Below are positions 33,909-43,491 of a stretch of DNA of 64,000 nucleotides, one piece after another. Source of the stretch: an uncultured Serinicoccus sp. (GTDB lineage Bacteria > Actinomycetota > Actinomycetes > Actinomycetales > Dermatophilaceae); contig NZ_CANMUA010000002.1 of assembly GCF_947500995.1 (NCBI RefSeq), forward strand, positions 248,001 to 312,000, given 5' to 3'. The first letter of the stretch is position 1, and each line of letters opens with the position of its first letter. The position numbers and the translations under genes are program-made. Under the pieces are notes generated by a model. It was not told the DNA's origin, made no database searches, and saw only the letters and a list, made by a program, of their open reading frames with translations.

Positions 33909-36900
33909 ATGGCCGGCCCGCCGCCCGCCTTCGTGGCACCGGACTGGATCCGGCAGCTGGGCCGCGACGACCTCAGCAGGGTCTTCGGCACGACCACGCT
34001 GCGACGGGCCGTCACCTACCAGCGGCGGGGTGCGGTCCACGGTCTGCGGGAGGACCAAGACGGGGTGCTGAGGGCCACGGTCTACGGCAACCGCCGATAC
34101 TCCACCACGGTCTGGTCGCAGGCCGGAGCCCGCCGGACCCCCCGCCGGCCCGCGGGTCTGGCCACCTCCTGCTCCTGCCCCGTCGGCACGCTGTGCAAGC
34201 ACGCGGCGGCGGTGATCCTGCACGCGCAGCGCACCGCAGGGGCCGCGACCCCCGCCTCGGGCACACCGCATACCCCAGCCACCCCGGCCTGGGAGAACCT
34301 GCTCGCGCCCGTCCTGGCCGAGCTCCACTCCGCCTCCGGGGACCGCAGCGGCACACCGCTCGCCCTGCAGGTCGAGCTGGCCCAGGCCACCACCGCGCAC
34401 CCCACCCGGCTACGCCTGAAGCCGTTGGTCCGGGGAGCCTCGGGCACCTGGATCCAGACCGGGATCTCCTGGGCCGACCTGCACCGGGGCTACGCCTCTG
34501 CCCGCACCGACGACCGGCACCGGGCCGCGCTGGCCGCCGTCGTGCAGGCACAGGCGGCCCGCTCGCCGCACTGGTACCACCCCGGGGAGTGGGTCGAGGC
34601 CACCGCTCTGGGGCCGGCCGTCTGGCCGCTGCTGCGCGACGCGGCCCACGCCGGCGTCGCCCTGGTGACCGGGCGTGGTCGAGGGTCCGTCCGGCTGGCC
34701 GACCCGGTCGAGCTCTCGCTCGACCTCACGAGGGACTCCGACGCGGCCATCACCCTGGCCCCGGTCGTGGACCTGCCCGGCGCCACCGCGCCGCCGCAGC
34801 TGGTCGGTGACCCCGGCCACGGGCTGGCTGCCGGGGACGAGCACGGGATGGTGCTCGCACCGCTGACCCGTCCGCTCAGCAAGGCGGTCACCACCCTGCT
34901 CGGCCAGGCCGGGCGGCTGCGGGTCCCGGCGGCGGACTCCGAGCGCTTCCTCACGGCATACTCCCCCGCCCTGCGCCGCCACACCACCCTCACCTCCAGC
35001 GACGGCAGCGTCCTCATCCCCGAGGTCCGCCCGCCGCACCTCGGGCTGACGGTCACCTTCGAGCCCGGGCACGTCACCCGGCTCCGCTGGACGTTCAGGT
35101 ATGCCGTCGGCCAGGTCACCCACGACGTCCCCCTGCGTCCGCCGCGCCATCCGCAGGACGCCCGTCCCACCACCCAGCAGCCCGTGGTCCGCGACCCCGA
35201 CCGCGAGGAGGCGCTGCTCTCCAGCCTCGACGTGCTGGACAGGGCGCCCGGGCTGCGCATCCCCCTGCCCGGCAAGGCGCGCCTCGGGGTGGTCCTGGAG
35301 CCCGAGCTCACCGGCTGGGCCACCGTGCAGTTCGCCCGCGACGTCCTCCCGGCGCTGCAGGAGCGGGACGACATCGACGTCACCCTCGTCGGAGAGCCCC
35401 TGCCCTACGCCGAGGTCGAGGACGGCCCGGTCGTGCAGGTGTCCACCCGGGACCTCGGGCCGGAAGACGGCGCGGACGGCGCCGGGACGGGACAGGTCGG
35501 TGACGTCGCCGACCGCGACTGGTTCGGCCTGGGTGTCAGCGTCCGGGCAGGCGGCCAGGAGGTGCCGCTGCGCGACCTGCTCACCGCCCTGACCCGCGAC
35601 GAGGAGGTGCTGCTGCTCCCGGACGGATCGTGGTTCCGGCTGGACACCGACGAGCTGCGCGCCCTGCAACGGCTGGTCCAGGAGGCCCTGGCCCTCCACG
35701 ACGGCGCCGACGACGGCGACGGCCTGCGGATCAACCGCTACCAGGCCGGGCTCTGGGAGGAGCTCGTCGCCCTCGGCGTAGTCACCGAGCAGAGCGAGCG
35801 CTGGCAGCGCACCGTGGGGGCCTTGCTGGCCCTCGAGGAGCTGCCGCACCCGGACCCACCGGGCACCGTCGAGGCGACGCTGCGCGACTACCAGCTGGAC
35901 GGCTACCGGTGGTTGTCCTTCCTGCTCGACCATGACCTCGGCGGGATCCTGGCCGACGACATGGGGCTCGGCAAGACCCTGCAGGTCCTCACCGCCGCCG
36001 AGCGGCTGCGGGCCGAGGGCCGGCTGAGCCCGGATGAGCCGCTGCTCGTCGTCGCACCGACGAGCGTCCTCGCCACGTGGCAGCGCGAGGCGGCGCGGTT
36101 CACCCCGCACCTGGACGTGGCCGCGCTCACCCAGACCACGCGCCGCACGGGCCGACCCCTGGACGACCTGGTGGCGGGCGCCCACGTGGTGGTCACGTCA
36201 TACACCCTGCTGCGGATCGAGGAGGAGCACCTGGTGGAGCGTGCCTGGGGCGGGGTGGTCCTCGACGAGGCTCAGGCGGTCAAGAACCACCGGTCGCGGA
36301 CCTACCAGGTCGCCCGGCGGCTGCGGGCGCCGGTGAAGATCGCGGTCACCGGGACGCCGCTCGAGAACTCGCTCATGGACCTGTGGGCGCTGCTGTCCAT
36401 CGTCGCGCCCGGGCTGTTCAGCTCCCCGGAGCGCTTCAGCACCGTCTTCCGCCGACCCATCGAGTCGGGGACCACTCCCGAGCTGCTGGACACGCTGCGC
36501 CGCCGCATCCGCCCCCTCGTGCTGCGCCGGACCAAGGAGTCGGTGGCGGCCGACCTGCCACCGAAGATCGAGCAGGTCGTCTCGGTGCCGCTGAACCCCG
36601 CCCATCGGCGCATCTACGACACCCACCTGCAGCGCGAGCGGCAGCGCATACTCGGCCTGCTGGACGACGTCGACCGGCACCGGATCGCGATCCTCGCCGC
36701 GCTCACGAAGCTGCGCCAGCTCAGCCTCGACGTTCACCTCGTGGTGCCCGACGCCCCGGCCTCCGCCCGACCCAGCAAGGTCGACGCCCTGCTGGAGCAG
36801 GTGGTCGAGCTCGCCGCCGAGGGGCACCGGTGCCTAGTCTTCAGCCAGTTCACCCGCTTCCTGCGGGTGGTCCGGGACCGCCTGCAGGCCGAGGGCATCG

Positions 36901-37295
36901 AGCACGTCTACCTCGACGGACGCACCCGGGACCGGCCGCGCCGCATCGCGCAGTTCACCGACGGGGACGCGCCGGTCTTCCTCATTAGCCTCAAGGCCGG
37001 CGGCTCCGGGCTCACGCTCACCGAGGCCGACTACGTCTTCGTGCTCGACCCGTGGTGGAACCCTGCCGTCGAGGCGCAGGCCGTCGACCGCACCCACCGC
37101 ATCGGTCAGGACAAGACGGTGATGGTCTACCGGCTGGTCGCCAAGGACACCATCGAGGAGAAGGTCGTCGCGCTGCAGGAGCACAAGCGGGAGCTCTTCG
37201 ACAAGGTCGTCGACGCCGGTGGCGCCCTGGGCGCGGCCCTGAGCGCCGAGGACATCCGCGGGCTGCTGGACGTCCCGGCCGGGCTCACGTCCTGA
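33909..37295 (+). CDS. SWIM-zinc-finger SNF2-family ATPase
   Basis: An 1128-residue protein. A SWIM zinc finger sits at 88-98 (Cys88, Cys90, Cys96, His98). A middle region of ~550 residues follows, then a SNF2 ATPase core: DDMGLGKT (683-690), DEAQ (786-789), motif LKAGGSGLTLTEADYV and DRTHRIGQDK near the end. This is the usual bacterial SWIM-SNF2 architecture (HepA/RapA-related). Such proteins move on double-stranded DNA or remodel RNA polymerase; the exact substrate is unknown. ATG 33909 follows a GAGGAG site and a TATCCT box ~45 nt upstream. It is a single gene, widespread in actinobacteria, and probably not part of the defence island proper. Confidence 0.9.
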   Translation: MAGPPPAFVAPDWIRQLGRDDLSRVFGTTTLRRAVTYQRRGAVHGLREDQDGVLRATVYGNRRYSTTVWSQAGARRTPRRPAGLATSCSCPVGTLCKHAAAVILHAQRTAGAATPASGTPHTPATPAWENLLAPVLAELHSASGDRSGTPLALQVELAQATTAHPTRLRLKPLVRGASGTWIQTGISWADLHRGYASARTDDRHRAALAAVVQAQAARSPHWYHPGEWVEATALGPAVWPLLRDAAHAGVALVTGRGRGSVRLADPVELSLDLTRDSDAAITLAPVVDLPGATAPPQLVGDPGHGLAAGDEHGMVLAPLTRPLSKAVTTLLGQAGRLRVPAADSERFLTAYSPALRRHTTLTSSDGSVLIPEVRPPHLGLTVTFEPGHVTRLRWTFRYAVGQVTHDVPLRPPRHPQDARPTTQQPVVRDPDREEALLSSLDVLDRAPGLRIPLPGKARLGVVLEPELTGWATVQFARDVLPALQERDDIDVTLVGEPLPYAEVEDGPVVQVSTRDLGPEDGADGAGTGQVGDVADRDWFGLGVSVRAGGQEVPLRDLLTALTRDEEVLLLPDGSWFRLDTDELRALQRLVQEALALHDGADDGDGLRINRYQAGLWEELVALGVVTEQSERWQRTVGALLALEELPHPDPPGTVEATLRDYQLDGYRWLSFLLDHDLGGILADDMGLGKTLQVLTAAERLRAEGRLSPDEPLLVVAPTSVLATWQREAARFTPHLDVAALTQTTRRTGRPLDDLVAGAHVVVTSYTLLRIEEEHLVERAWGGVVLDEAQAVKNHRSRTYQVARRLRAPVKIAVTGTPLENSLMDLWALLSIVAPGLFSSPERFSTVFRRPIESGTTPELLDTLRRRIRPLVLRRTKESVAADLPPKIEQVVSVPLNPAHRRIYDTHLQRERQRILGLLDDVDRHRIAILAALTKLRQLSLDVHLVVPDAPASARPSKVDALLEQVVELAAEGHRCLVFSQFTRFLRVVRDRLQAEGIEHVYLDGRTRDRPRRIAQFTDGDAPVFLISLKAGGSGLTLTEADYVFVLDPWWNPAVEAQAVDRTHRIGQDKTVMVYRLVAKDTIEEKVVALQEHKRELFDKVVDAGGALGAALSAEDIRGLLDVPAGLTS

Positions 37296-37519
37296 CCAGG
37301 CTGCCGGCCCGGCGCGTTGCGGGGTCGGAAGGCATCACGTGGCAGGGTCGGGACGCGGCGTAGAAGCTGACGAGCGTGGCCTCCGGGGGGGTCGGTCCGG
37401 CGTCCTCGCCACCGACTCGACGGCGCGGGGATGACGCGGTCGGGCCGCTCCCGGTTCTCAGCGAAGTGCCCTGGCGCAGGGGGAAGGGTCTGTCAGACCT
37501 GACTCGTACACTTGTTCGC

Positions 37520-38881
37520 ATGAGGGGTAGCTGGGGTAGTGAGGCGACCGGCGGTCAGGCCGACGGCGCGGTAGCCGTCATGGGTGGTCTGGGGGACGCG
37601 GTCGAGCGGTCTGCGTCGGCGTTGGCGTCGCCTGCGCTGTTGCAGGAGCGTGAGCTGGGTGAGGTGCTGGGAGCCCTCGATCGGGTGGCGGCGCGGACGC
37701 ACGCGTTGCTGATGGCGGTGGCCCGGGAGGGACTGGGGCGGGGGCTGCACCAGGAGGCCGGGTTCTCCGACGTGGACTGGGTGAGACTGGTATGCCCCGG
37801 GCTGGCGTCGCGGACCGCGGTCGAGATCGCGCTGGTCGCCCGCGCTGCCCAGCAGCGCGTGCACGCGCCCCTGGCGGACGCCGTCCAGGAGGGGGAGGTG
37901 CCGTTGCACCGCGCGGCGCAGGTCCTGCGCGCGTTGATGAGGATCCGCCCGGCCCTGGGAGAGGCCGAGTACGCCGATGCCACCGACCTGCTGACCACAG
38001 CGGCAGGCCGGGCTGAGTTCGACGAGAAGGACCTGGCCAGGATCACGTCCAAGCTCGTCGCGACCTGCCTGTCCGAGAAGGAACAGATCGCCCGGGCCCA
38101 GGCGAAGCACGAGCTGCGGGAGGTGCACGAGTCGTCGTTGGCGGACGGGTCGCTGCGCCGGTTCGTGGTGACAGTGGGCAGCGACGCCGACTACGAAGCC
38201 ATCAAGGCGGTGCTGATGTCACCGCTGGCCGCACCGGCACCGGCACCGGCCAAGGATCCAGGCCAGGGTGGTGGGCCTGGGGCGGCCCAGGGCGGTGGCA
38301 CCGTCGCGCCTCAGCTTGGCATCGCCGGGATGGCCGAGGGTGGTGGTGCCACGGTGGCGGAGCTGGACCTGCGGACCGCGGGTCAGCGGCGGTACGACGC
38401 TCTCATGACTGTCCTGCGGCGCGGGGTGGCCGGTACGCGGGGGCAGCCCACGACACCCAAGGCGCAGGTCATGGTGACCATCGGGCTGGCGGAGCTGCGC
38501 GGCTCCCTGGCCGGGGTCGGGCACACCGTGCACGCCGGCACCCTTTCGGCCGGTGAGGTGCGGCAGCTGGCGTGCGAGGCCGACGTCATCCCGGCCGTGC
38601 TCGGCGAGAAGGGACAGATCCTGGACCTGGGTCGGGCGAAGCGGTTGGTCACGCCGGGTCAGCGGCGGGCCTTGGCGCACCGCGACGGCGGGTGCACCTT
38701 CCCCGGGTGCCACGTGCCCGCGACCTGGTGCGACGCGCACCACATCGTGCACTGGGCCCGCGGCGGCCCCTCGGACCTGGGCAACTACGCCCTCCTCTGC
38801 CCCCGCCACCACACCTGGGTCCACCAGCACGACACCACCGCCGACGTCGACGCGACCGGTGTCCGGTGGAGACTGCGATGA
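37520..38881 (+). CDS. DUF222 / HNH endonuclease-domain protein
   Basis: A 453-residue protein starting at ATG 37520; the upstream extension of the frame lacks signals. Residues ~1-300 are the helical DUF222 domain with a Gly/Ala/Pro-rich insert (~235-280). The C-terminus has an HNH zinc-nuclease motif: CTFPGCHV, then CDAHHIVHWARGG and LLCPRHHTWVH. Such genes occur in many copies in actinobacterial genomes; a DNA-cleaving or recombination role is presumed but unproven. No coupled neighbour is present. Confidence 0.88.
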   Translation: MRGSWGSEATGGQADGAVAVMGGLGDAVERSASALASPALLQERELGEVLGALDRVAARTHALLMAVAREGLGRGLHQEAGFSDVDWVRLVCPGLASRTAVEIALVARAAQQRVHAPLADAVQEGEVPLHRAAQVLRALMRIRPALGEAEYADATDLLTTAAGRAEFDEKDLARITSKLVATCLSEKEQIARAQAKHELREVHESSLADGSLRRFVVTVGSDADYEAIKAVLMSPLAAPAPAPAKDPGQGGGPGAAQGGGTVAPQLGIAGMAEGGGATVAELDLRTAGQRRYDALMTVLRRGVAGTRGQPTTPKAQVMVTIGLAELRGSLAGVGHTVHAGTLSAGEVRQLACEADVIPAVLGEKGQILDLGRAKRLVTPGQRRALAHRDGGCTFPGCHVPATWCDAHHIVHWARGGPSDLGNYALLCPRHHTWVHQHDTTADVDATGVRWRLR

Positions 38882-39095
38882 CCCCGCCCCACACCCGGCC
38901 CCCCAAGGGCCGGGCCACCGGCCTGCGCCCGGTCGATGACGCGGGACGCCGACGAGGCGGCGGCGTGAGCCGCTGTGGGAGCCCGGCCAAGGACACGGCG
39001 TGAGCCGCGGTGAGAGCCCGGCTCAGGTCCGGAGCCGCGACGTGAACCGGGCGAAGGGCCGGTCCAGATGCCGCGCCATGTGGTGCGCGACCGCA

Positions 39096-39101
39096 TACCC
39101 T
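39096..39101 (+). promoter_or_regulatory. -10 box for leaderless ERCC4-Lsr2 gene
   Basis: TACCCT ends 6 nt before GTG 39108, the same TAnnnT-N6-start arrangement seen at 33177, 40706, 42897, 49509 and 57587. It supports GTG 39108 as the start over the upstream ATG in the same frame. Confidence 0.5.
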
Positions 39102-39107
39102 GACCTC

Positions 39108-40067
39108 GTGCCGGACGACTTCCTCATCGCCCACAACCCCGAGGACGGCTCGCGACTGCCCTACCTGCTGCGCATCCCCCTCGGGCCGGAGGGCGTCGTG
39201 CTCAAGGCAAGGGAGACGTGGCCGCGCACCGGAAAGGTCTACTGCCACCGCGCGACCGGATGGCCGAGCGAGCCCGACCTCGTGGAACGCGTGCCGACCC
39301 GGTCATGCATCCGGCGCGGCGCCAGCATCGACCTCGTCCTCGACCGGGGCCGGGAGAACCGCTCGCAGTTCGTCCTGACCCGAGCCCGCGGCCGCGAGGC
39401 GGTCTTCTGGCAGACCGCGCGCACCGCCAAGCAGGCGCGCCCGGCGGTGAGCCTCCCTACGGCGCGCGGCTCGGGCATCCCCACCCTGGAGATCGTCGTG
39501 GACAGCCACGAGCGGTATGCCTGGCCCTTCGACCACCAGCAGGTGATCACCCGCCGCGAGGGTCTGCCTGCGGGCGACTACGCCGTCGAGGTGGCCGGCC
39601 GGGTGCTCGCCTCGGTCGAGCGCAAGAGCCTGGTCGACCTCGTCTCTACGCTGACCAGCGGGCGGATGCGCTACCTGCTCGCCGACCTCTCATCACTCCC
39701 CACCGCGGCCGTCGTCGTCGAGGACCGTTACTCCGCCGTCTTCAGGCTCGACCACGTCCGCCCCGCGGTCGTCGCCGACGCGCTCGGCGAGTGCCAGGCC
39801 CGCTTCCCCACCGTCCCCATCGTCTTCTGCGAGACCCGCGCGCTCGCCCAGGAGTGGACCTACCGCTTCCTCGCCGCCGCGCTCGCCCACGCCGGCGAGG
39901 AGACCCACGTCGAGACCGCGGCCACACCGCTCACCTCCGCGCGCGCCGCCAGCCCCGGCGAGGTGCGCGAGTGGGCACGCGAGCACGGGTATGCCGTGTC
40001 CGACCGCGGGCGCATCCCGCGCGAGGTCCGCGCGGCGTTCGACGCGCGCCGGGAGGCCACGCGCTGA
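39108..40067 (+). CDS. ERCC4-type nuclease fused to Lsr2-like DNA-binding domain
   Basis: A 319-residue protein; GTG 39108 (residues MPDDFLIAHNPEDGS) is preferred because homologous-looking sequence begins there and a -10 box precedes it. Residues ~125-260 form an ERCC4 nuclease domain: VDSHER (131-136), GDYAVEV, then VERKS (Glu171, Arg172, Lys173), matching the catalytic GDX(n)ERKX3D pattern of XPF/Mus81-type nucleases. The last ~35 residues (REWAREHGYAVSDRGRIP) match the Lsr2 C-terminal AT-hook-like domain that binds AT-rich DNA. The pairing suggests a structure-specific nuclease targeted to AT-rich, possibly foreign, DNA. That function is inferred; the domain calls are firm. Confidence 0.85.
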   Translation: MPDDFLIAHNPEDGSRLPYLLRIPLGPEGVVLKARETWPRTGKVYCHRATGWPSEPDLVERVPTRSCIRRGASIDLVLDRGRENRSQFVLTRARGREAVFWQTARTAKQARPAVSLPTARGSGIPTLEIVVDSHERYAWPFDHQQVITRREGLPAGDYAVEVAGRVLASVERKSLVDLVSTLTSGRMRYLLADLSSLPTAAVVVEDRYSAVFRLDHVRPAVVADALGECQARFPTVPIVFCETRALAQEWTYRFLAAALAHAGEETHVETAATPLTSARAASPGEVREWAREHGYAVSDRGRIPREVRAAFDARREATR

Positions 40068-40118
40068 GTGCGTCGACGGATCGAGGGGGTACCAGTGGGG
40101 GACGCGAGGGGTCTTCTG

Positions 40119-40613
40119 TCAGCCGCTGGGCCACCCGGCGCGGTCCAGGTCGTCTGCCGTCACGTGTGTCGCGAGCGCCAGCGTCTCCTCCGGTGTCAGG
40201 TGCAGCGGGTTGGCGGCACGACCGAGCCGGATGAGCTCGCAGCCCGCCAGGACCGGGTCGTCCTTGAGCACCTGCCGGGCGACCGGCTCACGGAGGGACA
40301 CCGCGGCGTAGCGCACCACCGGCTTGTCGTCGCCGACCGCAGGCTCGACCGCATGCGTGACCCGGCCGAGCTCGACGATGGCGGGCGCCTTCTGGCCGCC
40401 GAGGTATCGCACGATGAGATCACCCGGCTCGACCAGGCGGCTCCGGTAGGTGCGCGCCAGGCACCACTGCCGTGGCGTCGGCTCGGCTGGGGCCGACGTC
40501 GAGCCGGCGGCCGTGGTCCCGGAGGTCGGTTCCCACGCGGCGCTCGTCGGGGCCACTGTCCCGGCGTTGCCCCGCACGACCCAGCAGCCGACGTCCGCGC
40601 GCTCGATGGGCAC
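40119..40613 (-). CDS. EVE/PUA-like domain protein
   Basis: A 164-residue protein starting at GTG 40613. The residues CWVVRGNAG at the N-terminus, then YRSRLVEPGDLIVRY and APAIVELGRVT, follow the pattern of EVE/PUA-like domains, which bind modified bases. The middle linker (~20-45) is Thr/Ala-rich. EVE domains often accompany modification-dependent restriction, but here no nuclease is fused. It is convergent with the ERCC4-Lsr2 gene (51 bp gap). A TAGCGT box on the minus strand (40656-40661) lies 42 nt upstream. Function is not established. Confidence 0.55.
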   Translation of the reverse strand: MPIERADVGCWVVRGNAGTVAPTSAAWEPTSGTTAAGSTSAPAEPTPRQWCLARTYRSRLVEPGDLIVRYLGGQKAPAIVELGRVTHAVEPAVGDDKPVVRYAAVSLREPVARQVLKDDPVLAGCELIRLGRAANPLHLTPEETLALATHVTADDLDRAGWPSG

Positions 40614-40705
40614 GTGATCTCCCTCCCCGTCCCCTGACAGGGACCTCGTTCGTCCACGCTAGGAGCAGCCCGCCGACTCAGCAAGCGGCATACCCCGCCG
40701 CCTCC

Positions 40706-40711
40706 TAGCGT
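40706..40711 (+). promoter_or_regulatory. -10 box for leaderless SDR gene
   Basis: TAGCGT ends 6 nt before ATG 40718. The sequence from TCCTAGCGTGGAGG is repeated, inverted, at 40654-40663 upstream of the EVE-like gene and at 42894-42903 upstream of the alcohol dehydrogenase gene, so the three genes share a promoter motif. Confidence 0.55.
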
Positions 40712-40717
40712 GGAGGC

Positions 40718-41719
40718 ATGAGCACCCCCGACATACCCCGCCCCGTCTCGCTCGTCGCGGGAGGCTCCCGCGGCCTGGGGCTCCTGGTCGCCCAGGAGCT
40801 GGCCCAGCGCGGCTACGACGTCGCGGTCTGCGCCCGGCACCTCGAGGAGACCCGGCGCGGCGCCAAGATCGCCGAGACCCGGGCACGCGAGCACGCCGGG
40901 GCGGACGCCGGCCGCGTCCACGCCTACGAGTGCGATGTCGCCGACCGCGACGCCGTGCAGGACTGGGTGGCGCAGGTCGAGAGCGACCTCGGACCGGCCG
41001 AGGTGTGCATCCACGTCGCCGGCATCATCCAGGTCGGCCCGGCCGAGACGATGACCTTCCACCACTTCGACCAGGCCCTGGGCACCATGCTCCTGGGCCC
41101 GCTCAACACCCTCTGGTCGGTGCTGCCCGGCATGCGCGAGCGCGGCCACGGCCGGCTGGGCGTGGTCTCCAGCATCGGCGGCGTGGTCGCCCCGCCGCAC
41201 CTCCTCCCCTACTCCACCGCCAAGTTCGGCGCTACCGGTCTCACCCAGGGCCTCGCCAGCGAGCTGGCCGGCACCGGCGTCACCGCCACGACCATCGTGC
41301 CCGGCCTCATGCGCACCGGCTCCCACGAGAACGCCCAGTTCACCGGCGACCGCGCCGCAGAGTACGCCTGGTTCGCCCCCGCCGCCTCACTCCCCCTGCT
41401 GTCCATGGACGCCGAGCGCGCGGCGCGCCGCATGGTCGACGGCGTGCTGGCCGGCCGCCCCATGGTCGTCCTCACCCCGCTGGCCAAGATCGGCATGCGG
41501 GTGCACGGCCTCATGCCCGCCACCACCGTCCGCGTCATGGGCCTGACCTCCCGGCTGCTGCCCAGCGCCCCCGCAGACCGCGACGCGGCCCGCCCGGTGA
41601 CCGGACGGACCGCGGCGCAGCAGCTGGGGTCCGGCGTGGTGAGCCGGCTCACCACCCTGGGCAGCCGGGCCGCGCAGCGCTTCAACCAGCGCGGCCCCGG
41701 CTCGGCCCCTACGGCGTGA
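40718..41719 (+). CDS. Short-chain dehydrogenase/reductase
   Basis: A 333-residue SDR. The Rossmann motif GGSRGLG (15-21) binds the nicotinamide cofactor, and the catalytic pair Tyr165/Lys169 (PYSTAKFG) with the preceding VVSSIGG Ser are present. A ~60-residue C-terminal tail beyond the usual core is Ala/Arg-rich. Substrate is unknown; ketoacyl- or other carbonyl-reductase activity is plausible. It starts with ATG 40718 from a leaderless promoter and converges with the zinc alcohol dehydrogenase, the two 3' ends overlapping by 11 bp. Confidence 0.9.
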   Translation: MSTPDIPRPVSLVAGGSRGLGLLVAQELAQRGYDVAVCARHLEETRRGAKIAETRAREHAGADAGRVHAYECDVADRDAVQDWVAQVESDLGPAEVCIHVAGIIQVGPAETMTFHHFDQALGTMLLGPLNTLWSVLPGMRERGHGRLGVVSSIGGVVAPPHLLPYSTAKFGATGLTQGLASELAGTGVTATTIVPGLMRTGSHENAQFTGDRAAEYAWFAPAASLPLLSMDAERAARRMVDGVLAGRPMVVLTPLAKIGMRVHGLMPATTVRVMGLTSRLLPSAPADRDAARPVTGRTAAQQLGSGVVSRLTTLGSRAAQRFNQRGPGSAPTA

Positions 41720-42890
41720 GCACGACCTTGAGGCAGTTGTCCTGCTTGTCGTTGAACGTCTTGTACATCTCCGGCGCCTGCTCCAGCGGCACCCGGTGGG
41801 TCGCCAGGTCCTCCAGCCCGAGGACGTCCTCGGCACCGCTGACCAGCTCGTAGAGCTCGTCGGTCCACCGGCGCACGTGGCACTGGCCCATGCGCATCTG
41901 CACGCCCTTGTCGAAGAGCTCCATCATCGGCATCGGGTCGGCCATGCCACCGTAGACGCCGCTGATCGAGACCGTGCCCCCACGGCGCACCGCGTCGATG
42001 GAGGCGTGCAGCGCCGCCAGGCGGTCCACCCCGGCCGTCTCGATCGCGGCGCGGGCGAGGGGCTTGGGCAGCCGCTTGGCCGCCGACACCGCCGCACCCA
42101 GCACAGGGCTGCCGTGCGCCTCCATGCCGACCGCCTCGAGGACGCCGTCAGCGCCCCGGCCGTCGGTGAGGTCGCGGATCGCGCCGCCGACGTCCTTCGT
42201 TGAGTCCAGGTCCACGACCTCGGCGCCCCACTGGGCCGCCAGCGCGTTGCGCTCCGGGATCCGGTCGACGCCGATGACCCGCAGGCCACGGTGCCGGGCC
42301 GCCCGCACGGCCAGCTGCCCGACCGGGCCGAGACCCATGACGGCGAGGGTGCCGCCCTCCTCGACGTCGGCATACTCGATGCCCTGCCACGCGGTGGGGA
42401 GGATGTCGGTGAGGTAGAGCACGCGCTCGTCGGCGAGCTGGGGGTCGACGCGCACCGGGCCGAAGTCGGCGTGCGGCACGCGCACCAGCTCGGCCTGGCC
42501 ACCCGGCACAGCGCCGTAGAGGTCGGAAAAGCCGAAGAGGCTCGCGCCCTTGCCCTGGTCGACGTTCTGCGTGGTCTCGCACTGGGCGAAGAGGCCGCGC
42601 TCGCACATCCAGCACTTCCCGCAGCTGACGTTGAACGGGACGATGACCTTGTCGCCCACCTCGAGGGTGTCGACGGCGCTGCCGACCTGCTCGACGACGC
42701 CCATGAACTCGTGCCCGAGGATGTCCCCGGGGTGCAGGTAGGCCGCCAGCACGTTGTAGAGGTGCAGGTCGGAACCGCAGATCGCGGTCGAGGTGACGCG
42801 GACGATCGCGTCGGTCGGGTCCTGGAGGACGGGGTCGGGGACCTCCTGGACCGAGACGTCCTGGAGTCCTTGCCATGTGAGTGCTCGCAT
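41709..42890 (-). CDS. Zinc-dependent alcohol dehydrogenase (formaldehyde dehydrogenase-like)
   Basis: A 393-residue medium-chain dehydrogenase. Catalytic zinc ligands Cys38 (ICGSD), His60 and Glu61 (GHEF) and the structural zinc cysteines Cys90, Cys93, Cys96 and Cys104 are all present, followed by the nucleotide-binding GLGPVGQLA. The long insertion and overall pattern resemble glutathione-independent formaldehyde dehydrogenases. It uses NAD(P) to oxidise an alcohol or aldehyde; the true substrate cannot be read. It starts with ATG 42890, 6 nt after TAGCGT, a leaderless arrangement shared with the neighbouring SDR. Confidence 0.9.
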   Translation of the reverse strand: MRALTWQGLQDVSVQEVPDPVLQDPTDAIVRVTSTAICGSDLHLYNVLAAYLHPGDILGHEFMGVVEQVGSAVDTLEVGDKVIVPFNVSCGKCWMCERGLFAQCETTQNVDQGKGASLFGFSDLYGAVPGGQAELVRVPHADFGPVRVDPQLADERVLYLTDILPTAWQGIEYADVEEGGTLAVMGLGPVGQLAVRAARHRGLRVIGVDRIPERNALAAQWGAEVVDLDSTKDVGGAIRDLTDGRGADGVLEAVGMEAHGSPVLGAAVSAAKRLPKPLARAAIETAGVDRLAALHASIDAVRRGGTVSISGVYGGMADPMPMMELFDKGVQMRMGQCHVRRWTDELYELVSGAEDVLGLEDLATHRVPLEQAPEMYKTFNDKQDNCLKVVLTP

Positions 42891-42896
42891 CCCTCC

Positions 42897-42902
42897 ACGC
42901 TA
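42897..42902 (-). promoter_or_regulatory. -10 box for leaderless alcohol dehydrogenase gene
   Basis: Minus-strand TAGCGT ends 6 nt before ATG 42890. The surrounding CTCCTAGCGTGGAGGG is almost identical to that before the SDR start at 40718. Confidence 0.55.
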
Positions 42903-43008
42903 GGAGCGTGGCCGGAGGCTCGCGCGCTGAGGCGACACGGGGTGGAGGCGCTGGGCGTGGTGGGCCCGCCGACCCCGGGTCGGTGCCCCCGTCTGCGACG
43001 ATCGCGGT

Positions 43009-43491
43009 ATGAGCTCACTCACCCACGCCGAGTCGGTCACCGTCAGCGCCACCCCCGAGGACCTCTACGACCTGGTCTCCGACGTCACCCGGACCGGCGA
43101 GTGGAGCCCGATCTGCACCGGCTGCTGGTGGGACGAGGGCGCCACCGGCCAGGTCGGCGACTGGTTCACCGGCCGCAACGAGACCCCGGACCGCACCTGG
43201 GAGACCCGCAGCGAGGTGGTCGCCGCGGACCGCGGCCGCGAGTTCGCGTGGCTCGTCGGCGGCGCCTACGTCCGTTGGGGCTTCACCCTCGACCCGGTCG
43301 AGGACGGCACCCGGCTCACCGAGTCGTGGGAGTTCCTGCCCGCCGGGCTCGAGATGTTCCGGGAGAAGCACGGCGACCGGGCCGAGCACGAGATCGAGGT
43401 CCGCACCCGCGCCGCGCACTCGGGCATCCCGGTGACCCTGGGTCGCATCAAGGCCATCGCCGAGGCCGGTGACGGCCCGGACGGGGCCTGA
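43009..43491 (+). CDS. SRPBCC (START-like) family protein
   Basis: A 160-residue protein with the helix-grip fold of SRPBCC/polyketide cyclase-like proteins: an N-terminal strand, the residues PEDLYDLVSDVTRTGEWSP, then a Trp-rich middle (CWWDEG, FAWLVGG, VRWGFTL). These bind hydrophobic ligands or act as co-chaperones; no catalytic residue stands out. It starts at ATG 43009, divergent from the alcohol dehydrogenase gene (118 bp gap) and convergent with the DUF6351 gene. The ligand is unknown. Confidence 0.85.
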   Translation: MSSLTHAESVTVSATPEDLYDLVSDVTRTGEWSPICTGCWWDEGATGQVGDWFTGRNETPDRTWETRSEVVAADRGREFAWLVGGAYVRWGFTLDPVEDGTRLTESWEFLPAGLEMFREKHGDRAEHEIEVRTRAAHSGIPVTLGRIKAIAEAGDGPDGA

